Shown: piece by piece, positions 36,701-43,500 of the stretch
Position numbering within the stretch: position 1 is the stretch's first letter
Layout of the letters: every line of letters begins with the position of its first letter
Assembly (NCBI RefSeq): GCF_037975245.1
Contig: NC_092574.1
Location: 21,291,713 to 21,355,712, forward strand
Source: Apostichopus japonicus
Taxonomy: Eukaryota; Echinodermata; Holothuroidea; Aspidochirotida; Stichopodidae
Direction of reading: 5' to 3'
DNA length: 64,000 bases
Made by a program: the position numbers and the translations under genes
The notes under the pieces: generated by a model
The model's database searches: none
What the model was told of the DNA's origin: nothing
The model's input: only the letters and a program-made list of their open reading frames with translations

Positions 36701-37807
36701 TCCCTTTAACTTCTGTTTTCTCCATTTCCACGGACTAGTTTGATATGTATAATTAAAAATATTTGTGATATTGTGTATTTATGCTGGAAATAAACTGTTT
36801 TTCATTGTAATTGTCATTGCCATTGTCATTGAGAGTATCCCAATGAAAACATGGTCAGAGTTTGTGTTATTGATAGATGGCCGTGGGAATATCAGTGAAC
36901 CAGTGAGTGAAGCCTAGGAAGTGATACACAATATTAGGACTATTCAATTCCAATCTTTTCATTGTCATGTTTTCAAGTTCTAGACTACCTTCTTCCTTAG
37001 CCCATTGGTCATTCCTATGTAGCACTGAAATGTATATAGATAAAAATTCCCCTGTAACCATTCGTTTCCATCTTCCACATACTTTGGTTAATCGGTAGGT
37101 CTCAGAATTATTTCTCTGACCATAGAAAATCCCTTGATGTCATCACCTTCATTCATGTAATCATCAGCCATGACCGCGGGTACTTAAAATCTGCAAAGGC
37201 TACTTAAAAGTCATGACCATAGTGTATAATAATATTTAATATTTGATTTTTATATAGCGCTTTACACCAGCGATAGGTCTCAAAGCGCTTTACAGACGTT
37301 ATATTACCCCTGGTCAATGATAACGATAGCTTGTCCCAGAGACAATCCCCTCCAGTCGGCAGCAGTTATATACTGCGCCCAATGACAAGTTACCTCACAG
37401 GTACCCATTTAACCCCTGGGTGGAGGGATGCAAGTGAGATAAAGTATCTTGCCCAAGGACACAACCTAATGAACTAGGCATGAATCGAACCAGCAATCCT
37501 TGGATCACTAGTCCGACGCCTTAGCCATTTGGCCACCACGCTGTATACCCAAATATTTTCACCAATTCCCATCTCTATGAAGTTTTTGTGTGCATAGTTC
37601 CTGTTAGCTACATCCATGCATAAAAAGCTGCCCTTAGTCAGTATTTTAATCCATTTTAAATTAATTGTTATCTGAAGACTTTTTTATTTTATGTATTTTG
37701 TTTTTTTGCAGACGTGGGGTTGCGCCCTCAAGAGTGGGGTACAGAGTCTCTTCTCCCGCTTCACCGTATTCAAGAATCCACCAGAGGCCACCGTGAGCGC
37801 AGTTTGA
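8137..37807 (+). CDS. APBB2: Fe65-family adaptor protein, APBB2-like (partial, C-terminal 409 residues, ten exons)
   Basis: Ten exons (8137-8280, 9911-10069, 10549-10676, 25380-25633, 30569-30652, 32656-32771, 33031-33098, 34678-34786, 36262-36333, 37712-37807) join in frame into 409 residues plus stop, all with AG/GT borders. PTB1 spans about residues 50-190, with family signatures [39 protein letters not shown] and KCHVFRCD. A Gln/Met-rich linker follows, then PTB2 (about 235-365) with [17 protein letters not shown] and [10 protein letters not shown]. In known Fe65 proteins PTB2 binds the NPxY motif of APP and PTB1 binds LRP1, CP2/LSF and Tip60; they act at membranes and in the nucleus. GIWGEGKDMY and VDFPTPK are closest to APBB2 as I recall that family. 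An invertebrate gene is probably the single ancestor-like copy of APBB1/2/3. The WW domain is not in the window. Confidence 0.93.
9911..10069 (+). CDS. APBB2: APBB2 exon B: start of PTB1
   Basis: Acceptor ctctccccag, donor gtaagc. 159 bp, phase 0 in and out, residues 49-101. It contains [23 protein letters not shown] and [11 protein letters not shown], the first strands and helix of Fe65 PTB1. The last 19 bases of the exon and its donor are the seed of a tandem array that continues downstream to about 10478. Confidence 0.95.
10051..10478 (+). repeat. Tandem array copying the exon B 3' end and splice donor
   Basis: The unit starts TGCTGGTATATGGGGAGAG inside exon B and recurs at 10051, 10131, 10225, 10305 and 10399, giving spacings 80, 94, 80, 94: a 174-bp higher-order unit. 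Copies 1, 3 and 5 keep the donor gtaagc (gt at 10070, 10244, 10418); copies 2 and 4 read gaaagc, so their donor is dead. Reading from the exon into the first intronic unit reaches TAA after six codons, so only the first donor gives a full protein. Confidence 0.95.
10549..10676 (+). CDS. APBB2: APBB2 exon C: PTB1 middle
   Basis: Acceptor gattctcag, donor gttggt. 128 bp, phase 0 in, phase 2 out (ends with AG). Residues 102-143 include [15 protein letters not shown] and [12 protein letters not shown]. It opens the 14.7-kb intron in which the Fe65 neural microexon is expected. Confidence 0.95.
10677..18284 (+). other. Intron C, 5' part
   Basis: About 7.6 kb with no exon seen. Contents: poly-C and poly-T tracts, a CpG-containing high-complexity stretch at about 12650-13200, poly-C tracts near 13720, poly-G at 15497-15507, and a TTAA-flanked MITE at 16876-17226. 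A 60-nt pyrimidine-rich run (18220-18280) leads into the microexon. Confidence 0.6.
16876..17226. mobile_element. TTAA-flanked MITE, copy 1
   Basis: Terminal inverted repeats TTAAAGGCATTGAAGACTC and, at the other end, GAGTCTTCACTCCCTTTAA. The interior is closely shared with 36351-36709 (for example TGTACACTGTGTTGTGGGTA). TTAA at each end resembles piggyBac-type target sites. 351 bp with no coding capacity, so it must move in trans. Confidence 0.85.
18285..18290 (+). CDS. APBB2: 6-nt microexon AGAGAG (adds Arg-Glu in PTB1)
   Basis: The context is ideal: a pyrimidine-rich tract from 18220, branch-point-like CTAAC at 18271-18275 preceded by a TGC, acceptor cattacag, the six bases AGAGAG, then donor gtaacg. 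Exon C leaves AG and exon D starts with A, so inclusion gives [29 protein letters not shown], against GRDNG-RD without it. Vertebrate APBB1/APBB2 carry a neuronal 6-nt microexon encoding Arg-Glu at this same junction. Transcript evidence is not available here, so the call rests on splice signals, frame and family position. Confidence 0.82.
18291..25379 (+). other. Intron C, 3' part
   Basis: About 7.1 kb. It begins with a cluster of TGCATG motifs in a tripled ~200-bp repeat (18374-18970), followed by poly-G (19170-19180 and 20550-20561), a C-run plus (CA)n near 22830-22870, pyrimidine-rich blocks near 24820-24910, and no further exon that I can recognise. Exon D follows a (CA)n-type acceptor. 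Confidence 0.6.
18374..18970 (+). repeat. Three ~200-bp tandem repeats carrying TGCATG motifs
   Basis: TATCTCTCTGTTTCAA starts a unit at 18377, 18581 and (one change) 18778, spacings 204 and 197. TGCATG occurs at 18443, 18479, 18640, 18676 and 18837, two per unit with the last degraded to TGCACG, and again at 18961 at the array end. TGCATG is the RBFOX splicing-factor motif; sites downstream of an exon usually favour inclusion. The array starts 84 nt after the microexon. Confidence 0.9.
25380..25633 (+). CDS. APBB2: APBB2 exon D: end of PTB1 and Q-rich linker
   Basis: Acceptor cacacacacag, donor gtattg. 254 bp, phase 2 in, phase 1 out. Residues 144-228 hold [20 protein letters not shown], the C-terminal helix [16 protein letters not shown], then a linker with six consecutive Gln residues, a Met/Lys stretch and a Ser-rich end. 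GC content is clearly higher than the flanks. The exon end (from 25618) seeds a 44-bp tandem array. Confidence 0.95.
25618..26189 (+). repeat. 44-bp tandem repeat, 13 copies, copying the exon D 3' end and donor
   Basis: Each unit reads ACGAATGCAAACACAG then gtattgtagcaatgaactga and a short tail; the first 16 bases are coding in copy 1. The 13 copies are nearly identical, with ACT for ACG in some and ATCACAG in the last. Each therefore carries a copy of the donor junction ACAG/gtattg. Reading through from exon D meets TGA after seven codons, so only the first donor keeps the full protein. Confidence 0.96.
26190..30164 (+). other. Intron D body
   Basis: No exon recognised. It holds a (TA)n run at 26993-27073, poly-G near 27150, C-tracts at 28561-28570 and 28744-28761, and ordinary AT-rich sequence. 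Open frames are short and without splice context. Confidence 0.6.
26993..27073. repeat. (TA)n microsatellite
   Basis: An uninterrupted alternating TA run of about 80 bp in intron D. Confidence 0.95.
30165..30535 (+). mobile_element. 5'-truncated non-LTR retrotransposon (LINE) 3' end
   Basis: An 81-codon frame (30174-30419) contains [19 protein letters not shown] followed by [10 protein letters not shown], the sequence typically found at the C-terminus of CR1/jockey-type ORF2 after the reverse transcriptase. After the stop comes a short 3' UTR, AAGCGCTTTACAAATTCTTA and an ATT-rich tail. Almost all of the element is missing, as is usual for LINE insertions. Its tail ends about 35-40 bp before the exon E acceptor. 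Confidence 0.85.
30569..30652 (+). CDS. APBB2: APBB2 exon E: linker into PTB2
   Basis: Acceptor ttttcctcacag, donor gttaga. 84 bp, phase 1 in and out. Residues 229-256: [20 protein letters not shown], the opening strand of PTB2 in Fe65 proteins. It is boxed in by a LINE tail upstream and a (TA)n tract starting about 17 nt after the donor. Confidence 0.92.
30670..30728. repeat. (TA)n microsatellite just after exon E
   Basis: An alternating TA run with one TG interruption. It starts 17 nt inside the intron, close enough that length changes could affect splicing of the 84-bp exon. Confidence 0.93.
30938..31297. mobile_element. hAT-type MITE with perfect 8-bp target duplication
   Basis: Ends CATAGGCGTAGGAG and its inverse CTCCTACGCCTATG, flanked by identical GTTGCAGG at 30930-30937 and 31298-31305. 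The 8-bp duplication points to a hAT-family transposase. Subterminal G-runs and the inverse C-run form strong inverted repeats. 360 bp, non-coding, in intron E. Confidence 0.9.
31584..31902. mobile_element. Inverted-repeat element with ~75-bp imperfect TIRs
   Basis: The left arm includes CCAATTATAGCACGC, then GATTACGTCATCGACCTGCC and TAGGTCGTAAA. The right arm, read in reverse, gives CCAACTATAGCATGC, GATTATGTAATCCACCTGCC and TTGGTCGTAAA. About 320 bp, non-coding. The family is not recognised and no clear target duplication is seen. Confidence 0.75.
32656..32771 (+). CDS. APBB2: APBB2 exon F: PTB2
   Basis: Acceptor gcagcag, donor gtaagt. 116 bp, phase 1 in, phase 0 out, residues 257-295: [35 protein letters not shown]. 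The acceptor is a NAGNAG tandem (AG at 32651-32652 and 32654-32655). Using the first AG would add one Ala and keep frame. GMETLNEAI corresponds to the GMDTLNSAI-type helix of APBB2. Confidence 0.92.
33031..33098 (+). CDS. APBB2: APBB2 exon G: PTB2
   Basis: Acceptor ttgattacag, donor gtaagg. 68 bp, phase 0 in, phase 2 out. Encodes [20 protein letters not shown], the ECRVRFLSFLAVG-type strand pair of PTB2. Confidence 0.93.
33099..34677 (+). other. Intron G
   Basis: 1.6 kb without an exon. It has a poly-C stretch (about 33126-33136), poly-G near 33320 and 34285-34297, and a 16-bp tandem repeat at 33778-33842. Confidence 0.6.
33778..33842 (+). repeat. 16-bp tandem repeat, four copies
   Basis: The unit AATGACGGTACCACCT starts at 33778, 33794, 33810 and 33826, the last copy altered. 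Each unit contains the GGTACC palindrome. Confidence 0.92.
34678..34786 (+). CDS. APBB2: APBB2 exon H: PTB2
   Basis: Acceptor aaatgcag, donor gtaagc. 109 bp, phase 2 in, phase 0 out. Residues 318-354: [19 protein letters not shown] followed by [12 protein letters not shown], equivalent to TFAFIM, CHVFWCEPNA and the EAVQAACMLRYQ helix of vertebrate proteins. The family's Trp in CHVFWCE is Cys here. Confidence 0.95.
34787..36261 (+). other. Intron H
   Basis: 1.5 kb, no exon. It contains a GC-rich stretch at 35261-35320 with G- and C-runs ending GGCTCCTACC, like the terminus of a degraded hAT-type element, and pyrimidine-rich blocks near 35815-35850 and 35990-36030. Confidence 0.55.
36262..36333 (+). 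CDS. APBB2: APBB2 exon I: end of PTB2
   Basis: Acceptor ttgatctag, donor gtgaga. 72 bp, phase 0 in and out. Begins [11 protein letters not shown], the nearly invariant end of the PTB2 C-terminal helix in Fe65 proteins, and continues into a variable tail. Confidence 0.95.
36351..36709. mobile_element. TTAA-flanked MITE, copy 2
   Basis: Starts TTTAAAGGCATAAAAGACTC and ends GAGTCTTCACTCCCTTTAA. It shares its interior with 16876-17226 at high identity, in the same orientation, including TGTACACTGTGTTGTGGGTA. It lies only 18 bp downstream of the exon I donor. Confidence 0.88.
37218..37555 (-). mobile_element. tRNA-derived SINE
   Basis: Read on the - strand, it opens with a tRNA-like head carrying A-box-like TGGCCAAATGG and B-box-like GGTTCGATTC, then TGTGTCCTTGGGCAAGATAC, AAAGCGCTTTGAGACC and AAGCGCTATATAAA, and ends in an ATT-rich tail. 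It lies in intron I, antisense to APBB2, about 150 bp before the last exon. The head is Leu-like overall; the family name was not determined. Confidence 0.85.
37712..37807 (+). CDS. APBB2: APBB2 exon J: C-terminus and stop
   Basis: Acceptor tttttttgcag, 96 bp of coding sequence ending TGA at 37805-37807. Encodes [17 protein letters not shown] and a short tail, matching the GWTVRRGVQSLWGSLK-type C-terminus of Fe65 proteins. Confidence 0.92.
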   Translation, partial: TWGCALKSGVQSLFSRFTVFKNPPEATVSAV

Positions 37808-38985
37808 GGACCTCGATCCAGGAGTGCCGTCGCCAGTACAGCAGTCGTGTATATAAATTACGCAAGTCACAATTCGCCTCCTGTTTTTTTTCTTTCTTCA
37901 TCTTCATCATCTTCTTTTGTGACATAATGTGAATATCGAAATGTTACGAGCTCAGCTCTGTCTTCGTCTTGAAGTGAAATTGTAACGATGCAAAAAACCT
38001 GATGTCATTCTATTACAAAAGGTTTTAAAACAAAACATACGAACAAAACTGCCCTAATTATCAGTAAAAACAAGCAAAAAACGATCAGTTCGATCCGATC
38101 GCATATAGGGAGGAATGAAGATTCATTGCCTTAATTTCTTTAGAACTCTTGCAACTGTATGATTTTTCAAGTTCATTGTTTCATTGTAAAAGTCATTGGA
38201 CCGTTTAGAAATGATGATAGAAATTGTAGCACGGATCAAAACCTCACCATGCAAAGATCTGTGTGCAGCTCTACAGCTTCTATTGAGTTTTCCATGTTTG
38301 GATTCTTTAACCTGATATAATGTGATGTACTATAGTCAGACCAGTGGTCTGACTAATAATCAACTAACAACCCTCACTTCATCATTTTGTGCAATGGTTC
38401 AATGGATTTCATATCGAACAACACCGCACCTTTAAGGCCACGAGTCCTTAGGTTGAAATTGGAAACACTGTCGGGTTTTCTCTCCATTTAATTGACCAGA
38501 CAAATTTGACTGCATGTTCTGGGTCCAGGTGACTATGATTTTACATACACATAGCATATCAATATTTGCATATCTAGCATATCTAGAAGAAAGTAGTGCT
38601 GGCAGAATAGCCAGCTAGGTTTCTTCACCGTCACCGGAAAAATGTTCGAGTTCAGTTTAAACCTGTAAATATGATGGAAGTCGAGGCGATCGTCTGTCGT
38701 CCTCGTCGTTTGTTTCTTTGGTCGTGATCTTGCAAAGGAAGAAAATTGTGAATACTCATTCTGTGTCTTTTGGAGCAAAGCTCAACCATGTATTTAATTT
38801 TACAACCGTGACGTCTAACTAATAGGGATCCCAAGATTTGATCAACATCTGAAAGAGGCGAAATGCATCTTGTAGAGGAACGTTTTATAAGTGGTACGCG
38901 TTCTTTATTTTACGGAGGCAGTACCTGCCTTAAAAAATATTTCGGTCACGATAGTGTCCGCAATAAAAGTCTCCCTTTGTATATA
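37808..38985 (+). other. APBB2: Probable APBB2 3' UTR
   Basis: Unique, fairly high-complexity sequence after the stop codon with no recognised coding region. The first canonical AATAAA I see is at 38962-38967, so a transcript end near 38985 is plausible. Later AATAAA sites also occur, for example at 41362, and a longer UTR cannot be excluded. Confidence 0.45.
38962..38967 (+). terminator. Candidate APBB2 polyadenylation signal AATAAA
   Basis: First AATAAA hexamer downstream of the stop codon, about 1.15 kb into the presumed UTR, followed by T-rich sequence. Confidence 0.4.
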
Positions 38986-39626
38986 CCATTTCATTGAAAC
39001 ACATTAACAAGCTATTCCTGTAGATTACGGCTTTTGCTTATGTATATCTGTGTGCTTTTGTTGTGAAAATCATCGATTGAGTCAAAGGACAAATGAAGGA
39101 ATCGCTGTGTTCACATAATGGAATTTAGTCCTTAGCGATCTGTTTCACTAGATTTCATTATCGAATATTTCTATCTCACTAGTGGTTAACACATAGGCTC
39201 TGTTAGGTGTTACAAGATGGTCGTTGAGATCATTATAGTGAGACAAACGATGATCAGATTTTAAAATGGTCTTTTTAGATCTTGTGTCGAAGTAGCTACG
39301 TGTGAATGTTCTTGTGATCCGATTGACTATGTTTCTCACGATACATCATCCCTTTATTTCTAGCAGAAGGGTTAGCTTGGCCAATTATTTTGTAACCAGG
39401 ATTAATTATGATCAGGATTTCATTGCTGCAAGAAGATCCTCTCAAAATCAATTTGATAGAAATCATCAATTTCTTCATCTTTTTTTGTTGTTGAAGATTT
39501 TCTGCTCATATTTCATGGTAATTAATTAATCTTGCAATTTAATGCCAACACAGCCAGAGTTGAGAAGGAAAATAATTAACGAGGTATTTTTATTTGATAA
39601 AAAAAGAAAAATAGATTGAACAAATT

Positions 39627-39661
39627 GATCAATTGATTGATCAATTGATTGATCAATTGGT
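39627..39661. repeat. Tandem TTGATCAA palindromes
   Basis: Three or more overlapping ATTGATCA units, each palindromic, so the tract can form cruciforms. Composition suggests a simple repeat. Confidence 0.85.
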
Positions 39662-39910
39662 ATTGATCAGTTATCTGGTATTTAATCAAAGAGGTTATGA
39701 AGAGAGGATGTATTAGTTGAAAGAAAAAAACTGATGAGAAAGTAGAGCGAATGTTGTCAAGAAAGGCACGAGAAGGATGAACTCCTCAAGAGAGATGGGC
39801 GAGAGATAGAAATAGTTATTTTCAATAAGTAGGACAGAGGGGGTGAAGTGAAGTGCCAATAAGATAAGAACTGTGATCAATTAAAAAATACATCAAAGGC
39901 AAATGAGAAG

Positions 39911-39912
<2 letters not shown>

Positions 39913-39944
<32 letters not shown>

Positions 39945-39951
39945 GAAAATC
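39913..39951. repeat. Poly-T tract (39 bp)
   Basis: An uninterrupted T run downstream of the APBB2 stop. It could be the antisense view of a retroposon poly-A tail, but I see no retroposon body attached. Confidence 0.9.
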
Positions 39952-40740
39952 CTACTATAAATTGACTAATTAATGAAAAAGGACTTTTTCTTTACATTTT
40001 ATTTTGTACTTAATTTATGCCTGTCTTCCTATTCAGCATTCTTTGTCGGTATAAGCCTGACGATACCTCAACGACCTTAAAGTAGCGCAAATTCGGTCTG
40101 TGTACGATATAGTCATCAAATATTTACTGTGTATATTGTATAATATTTTAGTATAGAAATAGTTGCTTCGTAGTCGTACAATCTGAACCAGGTAGAGTGA
40201 TTTAGTAACTTCAAAATGAACCTACTGAAACAGTCCAAACCAGAATAGATCATTTAAGGTGGGAAGGAGGAGGAGGGAGGGGGGTGGAGTTATGGAGCAT
40301 GGAGGGGGGGTGTATACTACATTACTCTCATGACATTGCAATCAACATCTCTTATATTTGCTATTGACTCTACGACCTGAACTGAGAAACTAATTTGAAC
40401 TTATAAATTTCATGAAGAAGACGATAACAAACAAAAAAAAAGCCAAAAATTTGAATCAAAAGTTGCTCTTTTTCATGAACATAGCCGGGCCTCTAACTGA
40501 CAAACAAGAAACGGTTTCAGAGATCTGTTCTCTGGTTTTGCTGATTTTTACGACTGCAGGTGTGATGTACAGAACGTGTATAGACGATAGTATATGCCTG
40601 AGAGAATGATATGAGTTTACATGAGAGCCTTCCCAGAGTGATGAAAATGGAAACATGACATTTTACTAGCTTGAGTTCCATTATTATGGTACTAAAAAAA
40701 TAGCGAAAAAACCTCGTGCCCTACATTCAAACAAAAAAGC

Positions 40741-40930
40741 AGGTCGCTTAAAGTGAGGCACCGTGTCACAAAGAAAAGATGCAGTAGCTGTGAATTCTCT
40801 TGCAGCAAGGCTGAATCAAAATGGAATAAATAGAGATTATCTCCACCGACCAGCTGGGCCTATTACATTAAACAACTCTTAAACATTAAACAACAAAGCG
40901 CAACAGATTATGACCTATGCAGCCGGCCCG
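40741..40930. repeat. Diverged dispersed repeat, copy 1
   Basis: Shares CACCGTGTCA, AGCAAGGCTGAATC, GATTATC, GACCAGC and TATGCAGCCGG/CTACGCAGCCATA in the same order with 63610-63800. Family unknown; an old DNA transposon or SINE fragment is possible. Confidence 0.5.
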
Positions 40931-42395
40931 GTCAAACAAGATTAAGATGGAAATTAAAAATTTCATGTTCCTTTCTGTGACATGATGGAATTGTATTATT
41001 CTAAAAGTAATTTCTCCACTAAACTGCTGTAAGCCAAAAACAAGTATTCATGTCAGAGTTTAATAGTTCTATGAACTTTTGCCTTGTAATTCAATTTCGT
41101 GGTTAAATGATTCCCCCTGCTAAAAATCACTCAACAGGGATTCATTTCTTCCGCTCGTAAACCGAAATGCTTCACGAATAACGGTTCGGTAGATTGAATG
41201 TGATGGCAGCGACTTGTTGATGTTGTTCATGTTACTCTTAAGGAAAGACGGAGGAGAGAAACTAGGTTAGCCGGATTGTAAACAGATTGCGAGTCATAAA
41301 TAGTCGTACAGGAATATAGTTAATATCTCATCTCATCTCATCTCTTTAAAACCTTCATTTCAATAAAATGTTGTGATTAATTAGCCGACCTCCAAAGCCA
41401 TGTATTTCAAGTAGAGCATATAAATTTTGCATGAATGCTTTATCAGGACTTTCATTTGGGAACTTGATTGTAGCAAGCTGCTGTCAATAGTAGTTTCAAG
41501 ATGGTTGTAAAAGGAGAAAAGTATTACTATTGTCTTTGAGTTACATTGGAAACTCTAAGAAAGATGTGGTTTTTATACACCATTCTTGTTTGTGCTGGTG
41601 TGGTAGGGTGCAAGTCAACAGGGTTTTTAGTGGAAGCAACACAACATGTATTATCTACTTAAAAATGTAGATGGGGCATGAAACTTGACCATTCATCAGC
41701 TCAGTTCAATTGATGATATATCATATGTGATATGCAGACTGGTTTAGAGGAGGGAGGGGGAGGTGAAGGGGGGGGGAGGAGGAGACCTTTTCTGGCAAGG
41801 CAATCAATTGTTATTCTTCTAACACAAATAGGGTTTTGATGGGTTTGTATTCCAACCCATTTTCCATTATACTTTATTTGTGAGGGCTCAGATTGATGGG
41901 TATATTATTATTTATTTTTAACAGAGCTGACAGAGTTTTATCTTGTAATTTATCTGAAAAAGGGAAAACTTAGAAGAGACTTTTGTGAGGTTAATGTGAC
42001 AGGTGAGAGATGAGTGGTTACAATCAAAGAAGGCATTTGGTACTATTTTATGTTATCTGGCTAGCTTGGTGAGAATGCCATCTGTCGTACCATTGGTTAA
42101 GCCTGTATTTATTCAAGAACTTTGGAAAGAGTTCAGAATATGAAGTTGCAAATGCATGTAAATATGTAAACAGAGAGTTGTTTGAATGGGAAAAAAGGAT
42201 TTCATGAATAAAACCATCTCAAAGTGTATTATATATATGTCAGAACATTAAATAATTGTTATTATCCAGTCTCCTTGCCACCGTAACGGTACGTTTATTA
42301 TCATCATGCGTTTCTGGATCCAACTACAGATAACATGTGATTTGTTTGTAAGAACTGCATGTAGTTTACTGTTCACTAGTGATCAATGCAGGTAC

Positions 42396-42620
42396 TATCC
42401 CACTGCTGACACCATCTAGAACTATCAGTCTTATGTATGTATCTTGCATAAGATAATTACATGCTTTGTCTTAATGCATACTTGTATCTATCCCACTGCC
42501 GATACCACTTAGAGGTATCGATTTTAAACATGTTAGTAACATTTGGGGCAATCTTGTCTCTAAACATAGATGTATCGTTCCCACTGCCGACACCAGCTAG
42601 AAGTGTCAATCGTTTGCATG
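42396..42620 (+). repeat. Three diverged ~90-bp tandem repeats
   Basis: ATCCCACTGCTGACACCATC, ATCCCACTGCCGATACCACT and TTCCCACTGCCGACACCAGC begin units at about 42397, 42489 and 42578, each followed by a TAGAA-then-ATC motif. Confidence 0.75.
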
Positions 42621-43309
42621 TAGTTAGCATTTGGGCAGTCAAGTGTTTTGTCGCCATAGTGTGTGCTGTCTGGGGGCTTAGACTTATCAAATGCGTTGTA
42701 GTGGGATGTGCAATCTAGATAAAGGCTATCATTTTGTTTTGATAATTTTTGTGTCAATAACTTGGAAGGAATTTAAAAATTTCTTTTCTATTGGTCTTGT
42801 TGAATGTGAGATCTGATTGTACAAATGTTTTTTATACATTGGATTGCCAATTTGGTCCTTCATAATGGCAGTTTTGTAAAAAAAAAATTGGAAAAAAACA
42901 CAAACAAATAAAGCAAATAAAGAAATAAGATGAAGTTTTGTGTATGATGATTAGTTAAGAATGATAGTATGATGGACACAACGATAGGAAAGGCTAATTG
43001 ATTGGAATGAGAAGATGTCATCATTATTTATGCATTCAGTATTCAAAGAGCTATTTGCATATTCATATAAATGCAAAACTTGGTTAGGATTTTCTTGGAT
43101 TTGATTTACTTATGATCATATTTATTTTCTGTTCTTTCTTTGTCAAGTAGAAACTTCTATGCAAATTTCTCTTTAATGGTTGCAATTTGCTGATCTACTT
43201 CAAAATAATTTTTGTTGCAATATCATCATTATTTATTTATTTATTTATTAATTCATGTATTGATTTGATTTATTCCTGTATCTTCCGTTTTGAGCATCCA
43301 GTTGGAACA

Positions 43310-43500
43310 ATTGTTTTGGTGATAAACTGTACTTTCCTGTCATGCTTCAGAACACTTGTACTGACAGTATGAGCAATATGAATATCCTCTTTTTTAATCA
43401 GATAATGGTTACCTAGGAACTGTTCATACTGTCAGTACAAGTGCTTTAAAGCATGGAATGGGAGGACAGCATGGAGTGGTATTAGCATCAGAAAATTGTC
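43310..43500. mobile_element. Fold-back element, copy 1
   Basis: CACTTGTACTGACAGTATGA at 43352 is matched in inverse by TCATACTGTCAGTACAAGTG at about 43425. The arms extend outward with CATGCTT and AAAGCATG. A related copy lies at 60300-60440. Non-coding, likely a palindromic MITE. Confidence 0.7.
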
